Of a stretch of 64,000 nt of DNA, positions 32,901 to 46,500 are shown piece by piece (position 1 is the stretch's first letter; every line of letters starts with the position of its first letter). The position numbers were made by a program, and so were the translations under genes. Where the stretch lies: the NCBI RefSeq assembly GCF_004027225.2, contig NC_044278.2, positions 66,187,423-66,251,422 of the forward strand, read 5' to 3'. The notes under the pieces were generated by a model. The model was not told the DNA's origin and ran no database searches. It saw nothing but the letters and a program-made list of their open reading frames with translations. The DNA comes from Strigops habroptila (lineage: Eukaryota; Chordata; Aves; Psittaciformes; Psittacidae).

Positions 32901-35900
32901 ACACAGAGAAAAATTACTCTGTGCACCTAATTCCTGTTGACACTTTTTAATGGGGGACTTTCTGCCTGTGCTGTTCCTGCCAAGACAAACAATGTATATA
33001 GATAGCATGGATTACCTCAGTTTCACCTCACAAGGGCTCAGGCACCGCCTCTAACATACAGGACAGCACGTAGCATTACGTGGGCGCCTTTTAGGCAAAA
33101 GGTAGAGAAATCTCATTCAAAATAACATTCATTAAGTGCGGCAGTTCCCTGGGTGCTATAGGCCAGTGAGCAAAGCAGTTCATTCTCCTCAGTGGCATGT
33201 GGAAGGTTATCCTCACAAGTGGTGCCTTTGACACTGATGAAGTTAGATTATATAGCTGTTTTTCTCTCCCTCTGATAACCAGTTATAGATGGGATATTTC
33301 ACAGCCTGCCTCTGAATGAATGCTAACATGTCAGAAACTGATAAACTACAATTGATGACCCTGTTAAATGTTCTATTCAGCAGCATATAGACTAGTCTGC
33401 TTCTCATTCTATCTGAAATTCTTATTTTTGTAGGTAAACAAATGCACATTCACTACCGATTGAATAGCCCCTTGAACTATGCTCTGCAGTTTGCATCTGG
33501 GTTAATCTTGTCGGTTTTAATACAGAGAGGGGAAAAAAGGAGAAAGCACCAGGGGTGGAATTGTTAGTGCTTTCACATCCACATTCCTCACATTTTGTCA
33601 GGATGATAAACTGTAGGTAATGGACAGCCGTTGTTTCACAGGACAGGCGAGCCAGCCGGAGCACAAAGAGCTTGCTAAAACGATATCTCACAACATGTTT
33701 GGGAGCCTCTCAGCGAGACAAGAATTTATTTGGGAGTCCTGTGTCATGGGACTGCACTTTCTAACCTCAGCAATTACAGCTTCAAGCTGAAGAAACAGAA
33801 GTGGAAGGTTAAAATGATTTAAACACATGCTCCTAAATTGTACCCAAAACATAGCTGTTGACACTTGGCATGCTAACACAAGGAGCAAGTGGTGGCTTCC
33901 AGTCCATTTGATATCTCTGGCATTCGTAGCCAGGTCTCCGAAGCACAAGTGAATTAGCAACGTGAATTCAGAACAAACTGAAGGCCAAATTCTTCAGCTG
34001 GTTATTTTCCCCAGCCTTTTATATGTGGATTATAATTGCTATATTATTTATAGTAATTATCTTAAAGCGTGTTATCTGTAAGCTGTGCTACGTTATTTCA
34101 CTTTGTTTAATGAAGTAATTGCCTTTAGAAAGGCAGTGACTAGAAGTCAAGCTAAAATCGCTGAAGTTCTCCTTCTTCCCACACACAGGAATGCCTCCCT
34201 CCTTTTTTTTCCTTTTTTCTTTTTAATCTTCTCTTCCCTGTTTTATTGTAAGGAGATCATATTGCTTTAGGTGTGACACTCAGCATCGTCTCAAATTCAG
34301 CCAAGGACCTGAGGTGGCTGCTGTGACATGCCGGCACAAACAGGCCTGTCTGCCCTGCGTAGCAGCCAGGGCCTGGGTTGCTCTGGGGGCTTTTTCTTCT
34401 TCTTTTGGAGGACCTGGTCTTCATGTGTCATGCAGACCTGCAGTACTTGAAACTGCTTGTTGCAAATGAGAAGAAAGTGTTCTTCTGAGGAAAAAATAGT
34501 GATTAAAATGTTATTCATGTGTGCCTAATGTCTGCGTGCCTTGGCTGCCGACATAAAGAAACCTGTTTTTCTGGTCATTTATCATACATCTACATGGATT
34601 TGCTTATGAGCTCATTCTCTGTGAGGCGTTGTGGAAACTTAAATAGGAATGTTAAACTGCTTCAAATATTTTGATTAAAATATGCAGTGCCACAGAATAT
34701 AGACTTTTAACCAGACCACTGCTGTCTTGAGTGAGGAGAGGTTTCTCGGGGGGCAGGGATGGAGCAGCAAGGGAGAAGAGGTTGGGGGGGGGAGTTGCAT
34801 GAAAAGCAGAGGCAGGGAGGATGGCAAATGGACAGTGTTAGAAGAGCTTGGAAAAACTCCTGTGGCTTCATTGTCTCCTTAAAGCCAGAGAACACAAAGA
34901 CAAATGCAGTTCAGTCTTTCTCCCATGATGGAAAATGTAAACCGTTGACACAGCTCCCATGTTTAACTTGTTTAATTCTCATTTTAAATTCAGTACTATA
35001 CCAGCCGTGTGAACTCTGAAGATTTCTTTAGTAATCCATTTTGTAGTTCCGAATCAAAAACAAAGTGAAAAGGTCTGACACAATTTGCTTTTATTTTTAG
35101 GCAAATCAACCCTGGTCATAGTTAATAAGGGGATTACAACCCAGACTAGGTCTTTACAGATGTAATGTAAATCAAGGGCAGAGTATAAAGAAACTGATCC
35201 CTTTTGATTGAAGTATGGTAAAAAGGCATAGAGAAACTAGCAGCAGTAATCTGATTGTATGGCAATAAAACCACCATTTTCTGTCTTTCAGATAAAAATA
35301 ATGTGGTAAATCCATGCAGTTCATAAGATGTAAAGGCAGATAAAGGGTGATGCCATGGCAACATATAGATTAGCTTGATGTTAGAAATGACACGTCTCTG
35401 AAAGGGGTGTTATAAACTAAGGACCTTGCTCCGGGCTGTAAGGTATTATGTGAGAACCGCACAAAACTTGGGGGCCGGGATTAGGAAGTATGAAAGGCCT
35501 ACTTGTGGCTTGGGATGGTTAAAGCAGCAAAGAAAAGCTGCTCAGTTCTTGCTCATTGGTGGTGTATAATATGGTAAAGATAGATTTCATTTACTGCTTT
35601 CTGCCGAGATGGGGGCCGATTAAAACTCGAGATGGCTGCAATTGTTGGGTGGGGAAGATTTTCCTTTTTAACTCCTGCCCTAGCAGCAGCCCTTCTGAAG
35701 AATTAGCTGTGCTTGGGGTTTGCTGCCTTAATCTATTTGTGCTTCGGGCAGGAGCATGCTGGCAAGGAACAGAAAGCAGAGGGGATAGGTAGGACTGGGG
35801 TTATCTGGAAAGAAAACACAGAGCTTTTCATTTCAGCTGTATTTCAGGCTGTGGTCTCCATCTCACACTCCATGGGAGCAGCCAAAGATAAACACACAGC

Positions 35901-37542
35901 ATTGACTGTGCCTCGGCCAGGTGATACTTCAGCATCTCTTGTGTTTCCCATCCTGCAGAAATATAAAGGGAGAGGAACCCCCACATACAAACCAGCATCC
36001 ATTCCTGCTTACCTATAAAGCTGTAGATAACAAAATTGATCTGGCTTAGTCTCGAGGTGGTTATTTATTTCTGAAAGGTTATTTATTTCTGAAAGGCAGG
36101 CTGAAATCTAGAAATGAATGAGATAAGCATCTGCCTACTCCCCCATCCCCAGCTGAAAATCATTGGGATGAGTTTGCTGTTAGCCCCTCGAGTTCAGCCA
36201 GCAGACAATTTAGCCGTTGTTTTATTTTAAGTGATCTGCAGCTGTAAAGGTCTTAAAGCACCTCTCTTAGTGCAACTACTTGGATTTTTGTTTTCCTTAC
36301 CTTTTCTCTTACAGAGCTTTCTAACAGTTAAGACTTGCTTTTCTACCTAACTGACAACCGTAACCACCCACAACTTAAAGTCAGCATTACATTGCAAATC
36401 AGGGCGAGATTCAAATGAGGAATATTTACGTTATTGCCTGCTCATTTGTCTGCTGGGCGGGGGGTGGGGGGAAGGAAAGCAGTCTGCATTTGTTAGGCAG
36501 AGTCTAGACATAAGGGGAAAAAACGCTGAAGCCTACAATAACAGTTGTGTCTTTAGTGGGAATGAGATTGGGATGAGCTCGGCAAAATCGAATTCATGCT
36601 GTTCGTTTGGCAGTGGCTCGGACACTATTAAAGTTTTTGTTTGGTTGTTTTTTAGTTTTTTTTTTTGGTGTGGGTCTTTCTGTTTGGGGTTCTTATATAT
36701 AATATATATATATAAAAAGATGTTAATTACATGCTTGAATTTATCATTCTTATCCTACCCCATAGTAAGCGGAAAGCTTCACAATTCTGACTGAGAAGGG
36801 AACTCCAAACCCAAAACTGTCAAGCTGCTGATGGTGATGGGATTTAACAGATGAAAAATAAACAAGTGCATATAGGGAGCTGAACAGATTGGCAGAGTAT
36901 ATGCGGGCTGAAGTGCTCAGATAGGTTTCCTCTCCTGCAGCTTAACCTTCACAAATCTATATCAAAAGATCCAATTCATTTGCTGAAATTCTCCAAAGCG
37001 CGGGGGCACCCTCATCTAATTTACAGGCCGGTCACATCCAAGCACCTTGCATTCTGCATTTGACAATGATTGCTAATGGGCCATTCAACTAAAGTATTTG
37101 CTTGTTAACAGGGAACAGAGCATGATAAATGTCCAGCAAGCTTGCGGCCTCCTTCAGCTTTTCAAATGCAGACTGGTGCATATTTATGGCAGGCAAATGA
37201 CAAAGGGAGAAGCTGAATTGCTCTGGCCTTGTGCTTTCTGCTCGAACAAGGGTTAAAGTAATTAAAGAAATAATGCAAAAACCGATGTCCTTTGTTTGCC
37301 CACCATTATCCAACATTTAGCTTTCGAACCTGCCTGTCATGTCACATTTCAGGAACGTTCGGGAGGAGGCTTGCTAGGTTTGATGGAGCAAGGGAAGGAG
37401 CGGGTGGTTCTTTTTTGACCACCACCCCTCCCCAGGAGGTGCCCGTCTGTCTCCCCGAAGTACTGCTCCCCGACATGCATCAGCTCCAACATGTGCTTAA
37501 AACACGGAGGGTTTGCACTTCTGTTCCCTAATTGGAGGGGAC

Positions 37543-37573
<31 letters not shown>

Positions 37574-40500
37574 CAACCACCCAACCCCAAATACCAAACA
37601 GTGGAGAGGCTTTGGGAAAACAAGCACTTTGCCCTCCAGTCTGCTTCTGGAAGCCAAGTGTGGAAACAACATGGCAGAACAAAAAGCAGTTTTGCAGTTG
37701 CTCCTCCTCCCCCCCCCCCAAGGACAGAGAGATCTTACGAACTGAAACTATGAAGCATGCACACAGGAATTCCCTAAACTCGAAGTGTCTTCAGTGCAAT
37801 TTTGAAAAAAAATTTTTTTTTGTGCTTGTAAATTCACTTGTTTAATCTTACCAGATTTTCAAAAGTCTTCTAACAGCCTTCAGTGCAGAATTACAACAGG
37901 TAATTTTAAATGCCATGTTTGAAAATGGCATTTACTATTTTGTGTTTCTGGTTGCAAGTAGATAAACATGTTCAGGGCTTCTGTCTAGCTCCTGTTCAAG
38001 TCCCATGAAAATACCTCCAGTGAGTTCAGTATTACATTAGCCTGCAAGGGGTTTACATTATAAATGTTTTTTTTCATTATAGGCAAAATTTACATTTTAT
38101 TATAATGAGCAAAATCTATCATTTTTCGAGGAAAGAGACCATCCAGATTTTTTTTTAAATTTTTCCCCCCCTTGTTAACTGCAATGCGGAGAACTTTCCT
38201 TTGATGTGATTATATACATTGTCAAAGACAGCAAATAAGGGCAGGACCTCTATCTTTTTTGGCAATCCTGGCCAGCCAACACCCAGTGTTTATCGCGGTA
38301 TCAGCATGATAATTATAATGCAGCTGATTTAAACTTTGATGTAATAGTCTATGCTTTTCTCTGGTTTTAAATTTCGGTTCCAAGCCAAAAAAGATAAAGG
38401 CTGGTAGAGGATTATGTTGCTAGGTGAATCATTCCTGATGTATGGCATATATATAAGATGGTGTTCTTTTTAAATGTCTCATGGTTGATGACTGAAATAG
38501 GATTAACAAAACTTTACTTAGTAGGATTCAGATCTGTGTACGCTTTAAAACATAATCAAGTTTTACACATGTCAACAGAAAATGAGAAATCCTATGGTTT
38601 GTCTTACACAGATAGGTTTGATGGTGGAATGATACCTTAGGCTGAAAATCTGTGATGCCACAAATTACTTCTCAACTGTTTTGTTAGTTTTTGTTTGAAA
38701 AGTGCGTTTACTTAGGTACCCAACGCAAAGAACAGCAGTGGGAAAGGAGAACAATGCACTGTAAAGTGAAGTGCATGTTAAAGCCAGTAAGAGGAGTTGA
38801 AAATCTATTATTGTTATTATTGTTGTTGTTATTATTAGTTAAAGCCCAGTCACAGTTGAGTGCTATTTTATTTTGGATTGGGAGTTCTGCCAGACTCCAG
38901 CCTGTCAAAGCTAAGAAGGCTCAAATCAAATCCAGGCCTATTTCTGCAGCAAATGGAATCCTGGCTCCTTGCCTGTGGATTCATTCAGGAAGACCCATCT
39001 GCCTTTTGATGTTCTGCAAGTTTGAAGCAGTTTGTTTAAGGAACCTATGCAGCGAGTACTGGTGAAAGCACACATAACTGCACTTCTGACTCTTCGACTG
39101 GTGCATAGTTTCACATTTTCATTTTTTGCTGGTGCTTGCCATCTGCTTACCTACTGCTTGAGCAGCAGTTGGTTTCTATACCTGACTGGATAAAAGTGTA
39201 AATTTGGAGTTGGGAACATCTTGGCTCCTTTTGAGGATTTGCAGTCCCATAGCATTCACTGTCCACACTTCAGTTGCTTTCTTCATGTTTAATTAATTTC
39301 AGTTTAGTTCAGAAGCAGTCTAGCTTAATCACTGCACAACATTTGACCTTTAGGTTTTTTGGGGGTTTCTTTTTCCAAGGTATTTCAAAGCAATATAGAT
39401 TAATTGAACAGGAAAGGTTACGTCAGCAGACAAGATTACTAGTCTGTGTGATAGATATTTTCAAAGAGATGATTTTTAGTGGTAATTGTTTTTCCTTCTA
39501 TCAGACAGTTTTCAGGCACTTTCTGAAGAAAAACCAAAGCTGAATAATCTTAATACATTTATTGCTTATTGTGGTCTTTTCCATTCTGTGGATCCATGTG
39601 TGACAGCAAGACAAGCAAGACTGCACTGTGCTCCTAGGGCCTAACTCAGGAAACTGTCCTTATTCAGAAAAGTTCATGTTGAGCATGTGCTGAATGCTGA
39701 ATATTTTTGCTGAAGTGGAACGAATTTAAGCATGAGCTGTCTTGAACCAAGGCCAGAGTGAAAAGGCTTTTTGGGGTTGGACAAATACAGATCTCTCTGA
39801 AGTTTCATTATATATTTTCTATGTATATCAGAAAATGATGTCAGAAGCTCCAGCCCTGTCTGCATTTGGAAAGAGTCTTAATTTTCGTGTAGCTTGCCAG
39901 TAGTCAGTGTAGCCATTCCAATGGTGATCCTTTGTACCGCCTGGGATGGCTCGAGCAGGTCCTGGAGGTCTGGCTACACTAGTAGCTCTTCTGGAACTGA
40001 GTTTTCTGTGCTTTTGCTTGCAGTTCAGTGTAATGCCAGCAGCACATTTCCACTGAAGACTGATAGCTGAGAGCGACCCGGCTGTTCCCAAGAGCCCAGC
40101 TTACTCCCTTGAGAGAGAACCCAGTTTGCAGCAGGTGCACAGGCTGAACCTCCTTATGGTAGTCTGAAAAAAATGCCAGCATCTCGCAGGCGCTGGGCAG
40201 CAGGTTAAAATCGAGTGTCTGGAGCTCTAGCGGGGTAAAATTGGGTGGCTGGAGCTCCAGCTGTTCCCAGTCATCTGCTGAGCCCGTCTGATGGACTCTT
40301 CCACCCGGGGCAGGGATGCCTGACCTAGTGTTGAATGCACTTTTGGACCTCTACACAGGAGGATTTTAAACTATTCGTGTGTCAGTTTAGCTTAATTTGA
40401 GAGGTTCAGACCTGCAGTGAGCCAAAAGCTGGTTCTTGATAGGACAGATACTGCTACTGCTTTGGAGGTGGCAGCGGCCACCAAGTTTTATTCTGCTTCT

Positions 40501-43500
40501 GGGGGTCGGTCAAACTTTGGAGAAGTTGGTATTTAATGTAAGAACACAGGATCTCCACTCTTGCAGGTGGCTGAATCTTGGGTTTAATGTGATATGCAGG
40601 TGCAGGCTGATTGTTAATCTCCCGTTTGGATTTTTGCTCAAGGTTATTTTCTCTCACTTGAAACCCGTCATTTAAATATAAAGAGGAAAAGGATACAGTA
40701 TAGAAGTGATAGGGGTTCTAACTGGATCCTGAAACCTTTGCATAACAATGATTTGCCAAAATAGGTTTGGTTTGCCTTACAGTGCTGTTAGTGACTTGGC
40801 ATAACTTTTCCTGAAAGTTGTGAGTTAACAACTTGTTCTATTTCCAGTGTTTACTTCTGCAGGCAAATGGTATGCAATATTATATTTTCTAGCAACTGCA
40901 AAGCAGCTGACTTTTTTTCTTTGAATTTGAGATACAATCACTGATTATTAATGTCTCATCAAGTAACAAGACAGTCCCCGCCCTCTTTTATAGACTTTGC
41001 TTGGAGCATGTCTTGGAATAAGACTACAGGTGCAAACAAATTGAACTGAAGATGAGGAAGACTGCAGACCTTGGTTGGTATCCTTGTATTGTGGCTGACA
41101 TAAGATACTTGCTTTTGCAGTAGGAATGGCGGAGAAGAGCACAGAATAGCACAGCGATAATACAGTCTGGTTTTATTGTTTCTTTCTTGTGATTTACAGT
41201 GCCCTTTTTAAGTAGTAGTTCTTTGGCAAATGCCAGCTGCTCTCTGTTAGCTTTCTAAAAGCAAAGACTTTAGTGACTTGTGTAAGAAGCACACATGGTT
41301 TGGTTTGACTTTCTGTTCCGTGCTAACTACTGCTCTGCATCTTTTCAATAAAGCCCCATCTTTCTTGGGTTTGGCACACCCCGCCTCTGTGAGCACAAGT
41401 CAAGTAGAGTACTGGTTTTGTGTTACGCTGAATTCATGGCAGATCTTTTTTTGTTTTTCATTTCTCCTTTTTTTTTTTCCAAAAATCCAAACCATATAAA
41501 TACCTGATTATCTTTGCTGCGAGAGCAAAGAACTACTTTAATATTCCCAGTAGCATATTTTGAACAACAATTCTTTAATTAAAACAGCATTGGTCTCTTC
41601 CTGTATTTCATGGCTGGCAAATGAGAGAAAACACCAGTGTTAATATCAAAGGGAGTCAGTTTTCATTACAGTAATGGTTCAATTGTGCAATGCTGTAGGC
41701 AGTGAAATTTAATATTATTGTGACTTGTACTGTAATTGTAGGATGACAGAGGAAAATGGATTAAGTTTAAATATAAGTGTACACAGCAGCACATGGACTT
41801 TGTCAAATGGAAGCTGAGGATTGGGGCAAGACGGGTCCCCCTCTGGCTCTGTCATAATGAATTAGTATTTTGTAAATAACTGGCCACTAGACTGTAGATT
41901 TATTACCTTTTGTAGATATATGTGGACACACACAGACATACATGGATACTGTACTGACTGTAATTGCAGCACGGAGTTGCAGAACGGTTTATGCCTGTAG
42001 GCTTGCAGGGTATTTTAATATCTAGGCTTCTTGTCTTCACCTTTCATGAAAATATTTTTACCTGCCGGTTTGTGAGGTGTTCTTCTGAAGGATACACCCA
42101 TCTTTTCAGTTGAGGGATTGCTAACACATGGGTGACCTCAGACTGGAAAGCCCTTTGTCATTCTTTTCTTCCTGATGAATAAAACCAAATTCAAATTGCA
42201 GATGATCTTTGCTTTAGAAAATTGTGCTAGAGAGACAACTAGTGTTAATGAGCAATATCCCCCTCTTTCCCAGATGCCCATATACATGCAGATTAAAATG
42301 GAAGATGGTAATTTAAACCATCCATTACTGATCTCTTCCATGGAAGATTAGAGACAATGAAAGCTAGATGTTTTGTTTGTTTACTGTGTAGGCAAGTGGA
42401 AGATGTCCCCAAAGCAGTGCCCAATAGTCTCCTAGTGTGTAAACATGATGCCCTGTCGTTTTACCCCAGATCTTCAGTGTTTCTCAGAGGTATGTTCATA
42501 TTGAAAGCTGTTCTAATGTTAAAGTGCAAAAGGGGGCAGTAAAGTGCTATCCAAAAAATGTTTATTTTTGGAAGGTATCTTTTGTGGCAAAAGTCGCATT
42601 TCTCAATAGGTTTATAATCTCCTGTACTTAAAATAATGATCACACGAATATCTTATGTTTGAAAGGCTTACAAATGTGGCCAAAGTGTATTGTCAGGCAT
42701 TGTGGGAACAGTGTTCGCTGTGTGCATTTCCATGTCCTGTCCTTTTAACTCAGTCCTGAAACATGCTACGTATTTGGGAGGAATCAGAGGCTTTCCTCAG
42801 ATATATTTAGGACATAGCTATACGAAGCACTTCTGAAAGAATTCCAACTTTGCTAATCATGTCTGGTTCTCATGTTGTGCATTACCGGCACCATGTTTCT
42901 GGAAGAAAAAAGAAAGCAACAAAACCAATATGAAAAGAATGCTGAGGCTAGGGGTTTCAGCTTGAGGTACTAAAGTGTGTAGTGGTGGCATGGGTCAAGA
43001 GTTGGGCTCTCATCCAGACTCGCATGCATCATTTGTCAAGAGGTAACTAGAAAGAGCAGCTAATTACAGTGCACCTACTGAGTATTTTTCAGAAATTCCT
43101 CAGAATAAGCCATTTATACAGATTGGCTGCTAGTCTTCACTGCAGCCACTTGCAGTTTTTAAACTCTATGTAGAAAGCATGTTTCTGCTGAAATGCAATA
43201 AAAAGGAGAATGTGCCTCTGTGTGTTTCCATGGTTGTGCATGAGAGAGTGCGCAGTGATTTGAGGAGTGATTCCCTGTTTGCTGAAGCTCAGTAAGTCCA
43301 GCACTGTTGTGAGGGTTCATATTTCTGTAAATGCTGATGAAATGTTAATATAATACGCTTTAAAGTAGAACACTGGTCATATCCATGCCCCCTTCCCCCC
43401 CCCCCCCTTAGTTAGAAGACTGTCCTGAAGCACATTAGCAGTTCTTTTGTGGTAACCAGAATTGATTTAGTAAATGGATCAGAATTCTCTAGTGCTTTAA

Positions 43501-46500
43501 GTACTTTTAGCTGAGCGGTAATTGCTTTCTGCACAATAATACAAAAAGTTAATTGTTATTAATAGTGCTTTATGTGGAGGTCATGTATGAAAACTGAATA
43601 TAAAATCTATATTTTTTTAATAGAATATTCCTTTGTCAACTTTAGTGAAAAATCGAATTGTGCCTCTTTTCAGCATTGCAAGTCTTGCCCGTGTGGTAAA
43701 TGTTCTAAGCCAGGCTGGATGTGCTTGTGCAAAAAGCCCAGATCTTGTTTCCCATTGTAGAGAAAAAAAACCAAACAGATAGGTGTTTGCTCTCAGAGGG
43801 TTTTTTTTAAAGCAGAGGAAAACATGCTTCCCTTTTACACAAGGAAAACCGTGCATTCATTTTAGCACCCTGGATTTACGTTGGGGAGAGGGTTAAAGCC
43901 CAAGTTGGTCTGAAGGTTTTAGTTGTGTAAGTGGGGTTTTTGCTTTGTACTGCGAGTGAGAGCCAAGCAGCGAGGGAAAGGGCAGCTTTCCAGCAAAAAC
44001 TAAATCATCTCTTGCAGGCGGAGATGGTGTCCAGTTGAAACAGATCCGGTGTCTTACAGCAAAACCCTTCTGGCAGCTGCACACAGGGGGCTGAAGCCAA
44101 GATGCTGCCTCTGCTTCATGGGGGGACATCGGGAGAGGGGGTCTGTGGTCACCCCGAGATGTCACGATCCCTTGGACTGGAGTTGCAGTCAGCTGCCTCT
44201 GTCAAAGCCCAGATTGGGGTAGCACTGAAGGAGAGGCTGTGGCACCTCCTGTGGCTTGTCTACTTTTTCCATGGAATGAGATCACATCCACAACCTTGTA
44301 CATCACAGTTCTAAAAGTACCGGATTTTCTCTTAGAGAGAGTGTCTCCATTAAGATATGTTTGGTGCCGGGTTGCAGGTGACCTTCCGTATATGTGAAGG
44401 GTAAAAGGGGTACGATTCTTGCCAGATACCATGTGTTAGCTGCAGATTTTGTGCTTTCTCAAGTGCAAGGCATCTTTAGACTTGTGACAGGTCCTAAGCT
44501 GAATGGAGCAAAAAAGTGACTGCCTATATCTCTGCAACAGCAATAGTCACACGAGTTATTTGGTGAAGGAAACTCATGACACATCTTTCTAGGAGACCAG
44601 TCAGAGCATATTCTGACATGTTTGAAGAGGGATGGTGTCTGGGGTTGTCCCTCTATACAGTGGAATTTCCTTGCCTTTAGGACTGTGATGTGATGGTACA
44701 GTTTGATTGTAAAATCCTACAGGGCCATGAAAAAAACAACACGTTTGGGGAGAAGTGTATGCACTGTCAGCCCATCCTTATTTTACGCCTATTAGAAATC
44801 CTTTGTTGTATTTTAAATGCTTTCCTCTAGTATTTTGCAAAAGGTAGTGCAATGAATTAATATATGAAACAGATAAAATTTCATACATGCTGCTTGTTCC
44901 CTGTCCACTTAAAATTTTGAGAAGACGTAATAATGCTACAGAATCATTCTTGTGTAGGTTAAGATTTCCATTGTAAACGTAGTGCATTGTCTTGCCCTAC
45001 TGAAATCAATGGAAGTTTTGCAGCTGATTGCAATAAGAATAGGTCCAGGAAAAGGTACCAAGAACGATTGTCCATTTGCATGGCTACTTGAGACTCAGGA
45101 AATGGTGGCACCACTACCATCTTGTATCCAGGGTGGTGATTAAAACGAAATAAACACTTGACCATTCCCCTTTTCAGTACCTTGCAAGCTTTCCCCCCCA
45201 GGTAGTCTGGAAGAAGATGGGCTCCTTTGGAGGTGAGAAAGGGGGAGGACAAGGAGGTACCACAAACTCCCACGGTGGAGTTCAGCTACAGTTTCAGGGG
45301 ACTGTTTCAAAGCATTTATGGGCTTGCAGAAGGTTTTATCACAGGAGAGCCTGATCCCTGAAAAGAGGTTCTTCCATTCCAGTGGAAGTGAGAAATGCAA
45401 GAGTTGCAGCTTTAGCAACTTGTGTTATGGTATTCCATAATCTGGCTTTGTATAATGTGGTATTTACCGTTAAAGATCTGAAGGGATGAGCGTGAATATA
45501 TTTGTTTATTTATTTGTTTTAATTCCATTTAGTTTCTAGCCTACAAGTCCTGTTAATGCCAGTAACCACTATTTATATGAATAGTTTCATTAACTGCATG
45601 GAAAAATGTTATATAGAAATAAAGGTCAGCAGATTAAACTTCTTAAATTTTATTTAAATTCAAAAATATCCCTATTTAGCATGTTCTATAAAACTTGGTT
45701 ATAGTATTAAAATGATTTAATAATACTGCACTGGCGAAGAAAAGTAGCTTCCAAAACTCACTCAAAACGATTTTAGTAATGTGAAATGCTGTACTTTTGT
45801 TTTCAAAGTTTCATTTGCTAGTCTGTGTATAAAGTCAGCCTGTCATCTTGCTGTGTCACACGATGGTAATTTTTTGCAGAGACTTCTCTTAAGAGCAGAC
45901 TTTAACCAAACTCCAAACCCATTTTGAGACAGAGACTCCACATTAATTTTTATTTTTTTTTTTTTGATGAAGCCTGTTTTTCTGTTTGTTCCCCAGCAGT
46001 TACTGGCCCTCTTCTCACTTAATCCATTCAGTCCTGTAAAATCACTGCTTCTGCAAAAATGCATTTCAGATTTACAGCTGGGTGCATACCTTGTATCCAC
46101 ATGACATGTCTTTGCATATGAAGTTGAATGTGACAGAAACTAATGTGAAAGCTCTTTATGGAGCAGTGCACTGTTACAGAGAGCTCTGGTCCATGTTTTT
46201 GGATTTTATTCAGTTCACAGTCTTTGGAAAGCAGTAAACCAGTTTTCATCTTGTTCATCAGGCTGTGATTAGCCCACTAGTAGTGCAATGAACTCACTAG
46301 GAGCTTTTCCTGGAACTTTTACATGCTTTGCATCAAGCTGGTAGGACTTCTGCCTTTCTTAAATATATATCCTGTGGACAAAATGATACTCAAAATATGA
46401 ATGTTGTTACTTTCTCAACAGCCAGATATGATGAATGCATATGCTATTTTATAACCATTCCTTTTAAACAGTAAGAACGTGTATGTGGAATGCTATTATG

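Noticed and set aside
37349-37845. Overlapping Pro/Lys- or Gly-rich frames around 37.5 kb
   Set aside because: They arise from the C17A11 run and neighbouring C run, in all three frames at once.
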